A stretch of DNA of 64,000 bases from Roseomonas sp. (lineage in GTDB: Bacteria; Pseudomonadota; Alphaproteobacteria; Acetobacterales; Acetobacteraceae): NCBI GenBank assembly GCA_020249265.1, contig JADCGA010000004.1, positions 62,001 through 126,000 of the forward strand. The letters run 5' to 3'. How positions within the stretch are numbered: position 1 is the stretch's first letter; each line of letters starts with the position of its first letter. The translations under genes were made by a program, and so were the position numbers. The notes beneath the pieces are model-generated. The model had not been told where the DNA came from and did no database searches. It was given only the letters and a program-made list of their open reading frames with translations. This document shows, in pieces, positions 61,683 through 64,000 of this stretch.

Positions 61683-61773
61683 GAGACCCTTCGCCAGCCT
61701 CCCTATCTCTTCCCTCTATCAGGATACGTAGCAAAGATTATGTGCAATTATCATGCAATGAAATGCAATCGCC

Positions 61774-62127
61774 TCACAGCCCCGCATCGGCAGGCACCAG
61801 CACCTGCCCGGCCTCATCCACCCGCGCTGCCACGGCTTCCAGGGCTTCTCCGTAACAGGGGCCGGAGACGCATTCGCCCGATTCAATCTCAAACCGCGCG
61901 CCATGGGCGGAACAGAGAATATGCTGGCGCTTGGCATCCAGAAAGCGATCCGGCACGGGGTCTAAAGGCAGGCCGATATGCGGGCAGGAATTGACATAGA
62001 CCCAAACGGAATCGCCGCGCCGCACAGCGAAAAGCCCCATGAAGGCGCCGGGGGCAGCCGGAAAGCCTTTGGACCCGCCATCGGGGATATCCGCCAGCGC
62101 ACAAAGCGCGCGTTCTGGCTTGCTCAT
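61774..62127 (-). CDS. Rieske-type [2Fe-2S] protein
   Basis: VNSCPHIGLPLD...HILCSAHGARFEIESGECVSGPCYGEAL (CxH ... CxxH); start trimmed to overlap upstream stop. Confidence 0.92.
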   Translation of the reverse strand: MSKPERALCALADIPDGGSKGFPAAPGAFMGLFAVRRGDSVWVYVNSCPHIGLPLDPVPDRFLDAKRQHILCSAHGARFEIESGECVSGPCYGEALEAVAARVDEAGQVLVPADAGL

Positions 62128-62570
62128 TTCCCGGCCCATCCGCCCATGCGGGCAATCACCGCCCAATGTTCGGGCGCAATCGGCATCACAGAAAGCCTGG
62201 ATTGCCGGATCAACGCCACATCAGCCAGTGCGGGCTCGGCCTTAATGGCGGCCAGGCCCACGGGCTTTGGCATGGGCCCCACCGCGCGCATATCAACGCA
62301 TACCCAGGGTGAGCCTTCTTCCGCGGACGGGTCCGGATAGGCTTCGCGCGCCACTTCCACCACGCCAACAACTTCCTTCCCGATATTGGAATGGTAGAAA
62401 AAGGCCAGATCGCCCTTCTTCATCGCCATTAGGTTCTTCTTGGCCAGGTGATTGCGCACGCCCGTCCAGGGCTCCACGCCATTGGCCACTTGCTGGTCCC
62501 AGGAAAAGGCATCGGGTTCGGATTTCACCAGCCAGCGGGCAAGGGGCGCTTTGGTGGTTGCGGCTGGCAT
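62124..62570 (-). CDS. EVE domain-containing protein
   Basis: RWLVKSEPDAFSWDQQVANGVEPWTGVRNHLAKKNLMAMKKGDLAFFYHSNIGKEVVGVVEVAREAYPDP; start trimmed to MPAATTKAP. Confidence 0.94.
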   Translation of the reverse strand: MPAATTKAPLARWLVKSEPDAFSWDQQVANGVEPWTGVRNHLAKKNLMAMKKGDLAFFYHSNIGKEVVGVVEVAREAYPDPSAEEGSPWVCVDMRAVGPMPKPVGLAAIKAEPALADVALIRQSRLSVMPIAPEHWAVIARMGGWAGK

Positions 62571-62768
62571 GGCGTGACGTAATCCCCTTTTTGGCCCCCG
62601 CGGGGCTCTTGGCAAGGAGGTAACGCCAGATGCGCCGGGCTTCAATAAGCCTGGGCCGGGTTTTCGTGTCGGGGGGACTCCTTTGGCGGGGGCGCACCCC
62701 CTATGTGACGATAAAGAGGAGGCTTGTGGGTGATTCCACCCGCAGAAAAACTAGGCTAGTCTGACCAT

Positions 62769-63572
62769 GTGGACGCCAGAATGACAGCCAAAGCTGACAG
62801 CAGCCCGAGCGGAGCCGCCCCTGGCGCGCGTTCGCTGCATCGTTTTGCCAATCCGGGGCGCTTTTTGCGTGCCTCGGCCAAGGTGCAGACCTGGCTATGG
62901 GCGGCAGCAGCTTTGGTGCTGGGCGCGGGGCTGGTTTGGGGGCTGTTCTTGTCCCCGGCAGACTGGCAGCAGGGCCAAACCGTGCGCATCATGTATGTGC
63001 ATGTGCCAATGGCCTGGCTTGCCATGGGTGGCTACACCGCGCTGGCGGCGGCTTCCATCATGTCCCTGATCTGGCGCCATCCCTTGGCTGATCTTTTCGC
63101 GCGGGAATTATCGCCGGTGGGTGCGCTGGTGACGGCGCTGTGTCTGGCCACGGGCAGCCTTTGGGGCCGGCCCATGTGGGGCACCTGGTGGGTTTGGGAT
63201 GCGCGGCTGACCTCCGTTTTGGTGCTGTTCTTCCTGTGGCTCGGCCACGCAGCGCTGACGCGCGCGTTTGAGGATCAGGAACGCGGCGCGCGGGTTGGGG
63301 CCATTTTGGCTTTGGTTGGCATTGTGAATATCCCGATCGTCAAATTCAGCGTCGATTGGTGGAATACGCTGCATCAGCCGGCTTCCGTCACGCGGCTTGA
63401 TGCGCCGGGGATGCATGTGGATATCCTTTATCCGTTACTGACCTGCGCGCTTGGCTTTTCGCTGCTGTTCGGCGCGGTGGTGCTGGCGCGCACCCGCGCT
63501 GCCGTGATGGAACGACGCATCCGCGCCCTGCAATTAGCCCGCGCGCGGCGAGAGGAGGCCATGGGCGCATGA
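62769..63572 (+). CDS. ccmC: Cytochrome c biogenesis heme exporter permease CcmC
   Basis: IMYVHVPMAWLAMGGYTALAAASIMSLIWRHPLAD, GRPMWGTWWVWDARLTSVLVLFFLWLG (WWD-type motif). Confidence 0.95.
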   Translation: MDARMTAKADSSPSGAAPGARSLHRFANPGRFLRASAKVQTWLWAAAALVLGAGLVWGLFLSPADWQQGQTVRIMYVHVPMAWLAMGGYTALAAASIMSLIWRHPLADLFARELSPVGALVTALCLATGSLWGRPMWGTWWVWDARLTSVLVLFFLWLGHAALTRAFEDQERGARVGAILALVGIVNIPIVKFSVDWWNTLHQPASVTRLDAPGMHVDILYPLLTCALGFSLLFGAVVLARTRAAVMERRIRALQLARARREEAMGA

Positions 63573-63709
63573 GCCACACATTCTTCATCACCGCTTCCTA
63601 TGCGTTGGTCCTGCTTGGCTTCGGCGCGCTGGTTTTGGATGCAGCGCGGCGCCATGCGGCGGCGAAGCGGCTGCTGGCGGAACTCGACCCGCGCGGGGAT
63701 CGGCCATGA
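63569..63709 (+). CDS. ccmD: Heme exporter protein CcmD (46 aa)
   Basis: Manual translation MSHTFFITASYALVLLGFGALVLDAARRHAAAKRLLAELDPRGDRP*; overlaps ccmC stop and ccmE start; absent from track. Confidence 0.88.
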   Translation: MSHTFFITASYALVLLGFGALVLDAARRHAAAKRLLAELDPRGDRP

Positions 63710-64000
63710 CTCGCAAAAAGCGCCGACTTTACATTCTGCTGCTCTGTGGGCTTGGGCTTGGTAGTGCCACCGCGCTGACGCTGACGGCGTTTCAGGATAA
63801 TCTGGTGTTCTTCCGTTCGCCTTCCGACATCATGCGTGAAGCGCCGCCGGCCAATCGTGCCTTTCGCCTGGGTGGGCTGGTGGAAGCCGGCAGCCTGGAA
63901 CGCGGCACGAACGCGGATGGCAAGCCCACCGCCAATTTCCGCGTGACTGATGGCGCGCATGTCATTCGCGTCTCCTATGCCGGGGTGCTGCCGGATTTGT
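63706..64000 (+). CDS. ccmE: Cytochrome c maturation protein CcmE, truncated by window end
   Basis: MTRKKRRLYILLLCGLGLGSATALTLTAFQDNLVFFRSPSDIMREAPPANRAFRLGGLVEAGSLER. Confidence 0.93.
   Translation, partial: MTRKKRRLYILLLCGLGLGSATALTLTAFQDNLVFFRSPSDIMREAPPANRAFRLGGLVEAGSLERGTNADGKPTANFRVTDGAHVIRVSYAGVLPDL

Overview
High-GC alphaproteobacterial chromosome segment, probably Acetobacteraceae/Rhodospirillales (inferred from gene content and codon usage; not tested). Most of it is housekeeping sequence: kdsD-like, rnd, tRNA-Leu, ABC-F, prs, rplY-pth-ychF, ilvA, greA/carB/carA, lysA-lptM-argH, secG, a liv-type ABC transporter, rmuC, purH, gltD-gltB, AsmA, oxoprolinase and ccmC-ccmD-ccmE. The standout locus is a compact 2.4-kb module at about 3339-5740. 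It holds a minimal CRISPR array (five 34-nt repeats, four 32-nt spacers, exact 66-bp period, degenerate terminal repeat) directly downstream of, and overlapping, the 3' end of a small (564 aa) TnpB/Cas12-like RuvC nuclease. That nuclease retains D/E/D motifs and a CxxC...CxxC zinc ribbon. No cas1/cas2/cas4 is present in the window. The module is bracketed by a near-perfect ~38-bp inverted repeat that is itself palindromic. The long C-terminal tail of the nuclease ORF overlaps a series of GCAA-tetraloop hairpins next to the array, which may be a tracrRNA/omegaRNA-like or leader RNA. This looks like a type V-U-like or TnpB-to-Cas12 intermediate system. Secondary points: a DUF4143-type ATPase between tRNA-Leu and this module, three unrelated genes interrupting the carA-carB-greA cluster, a HTH-like (carph-isopro-type) N-terminal extension on CarA, an IS3-family remnant, a HARE-HTH-like orphan, and several small genes absent from the ORF track (lptM, ccmD, a 51-aa protein).
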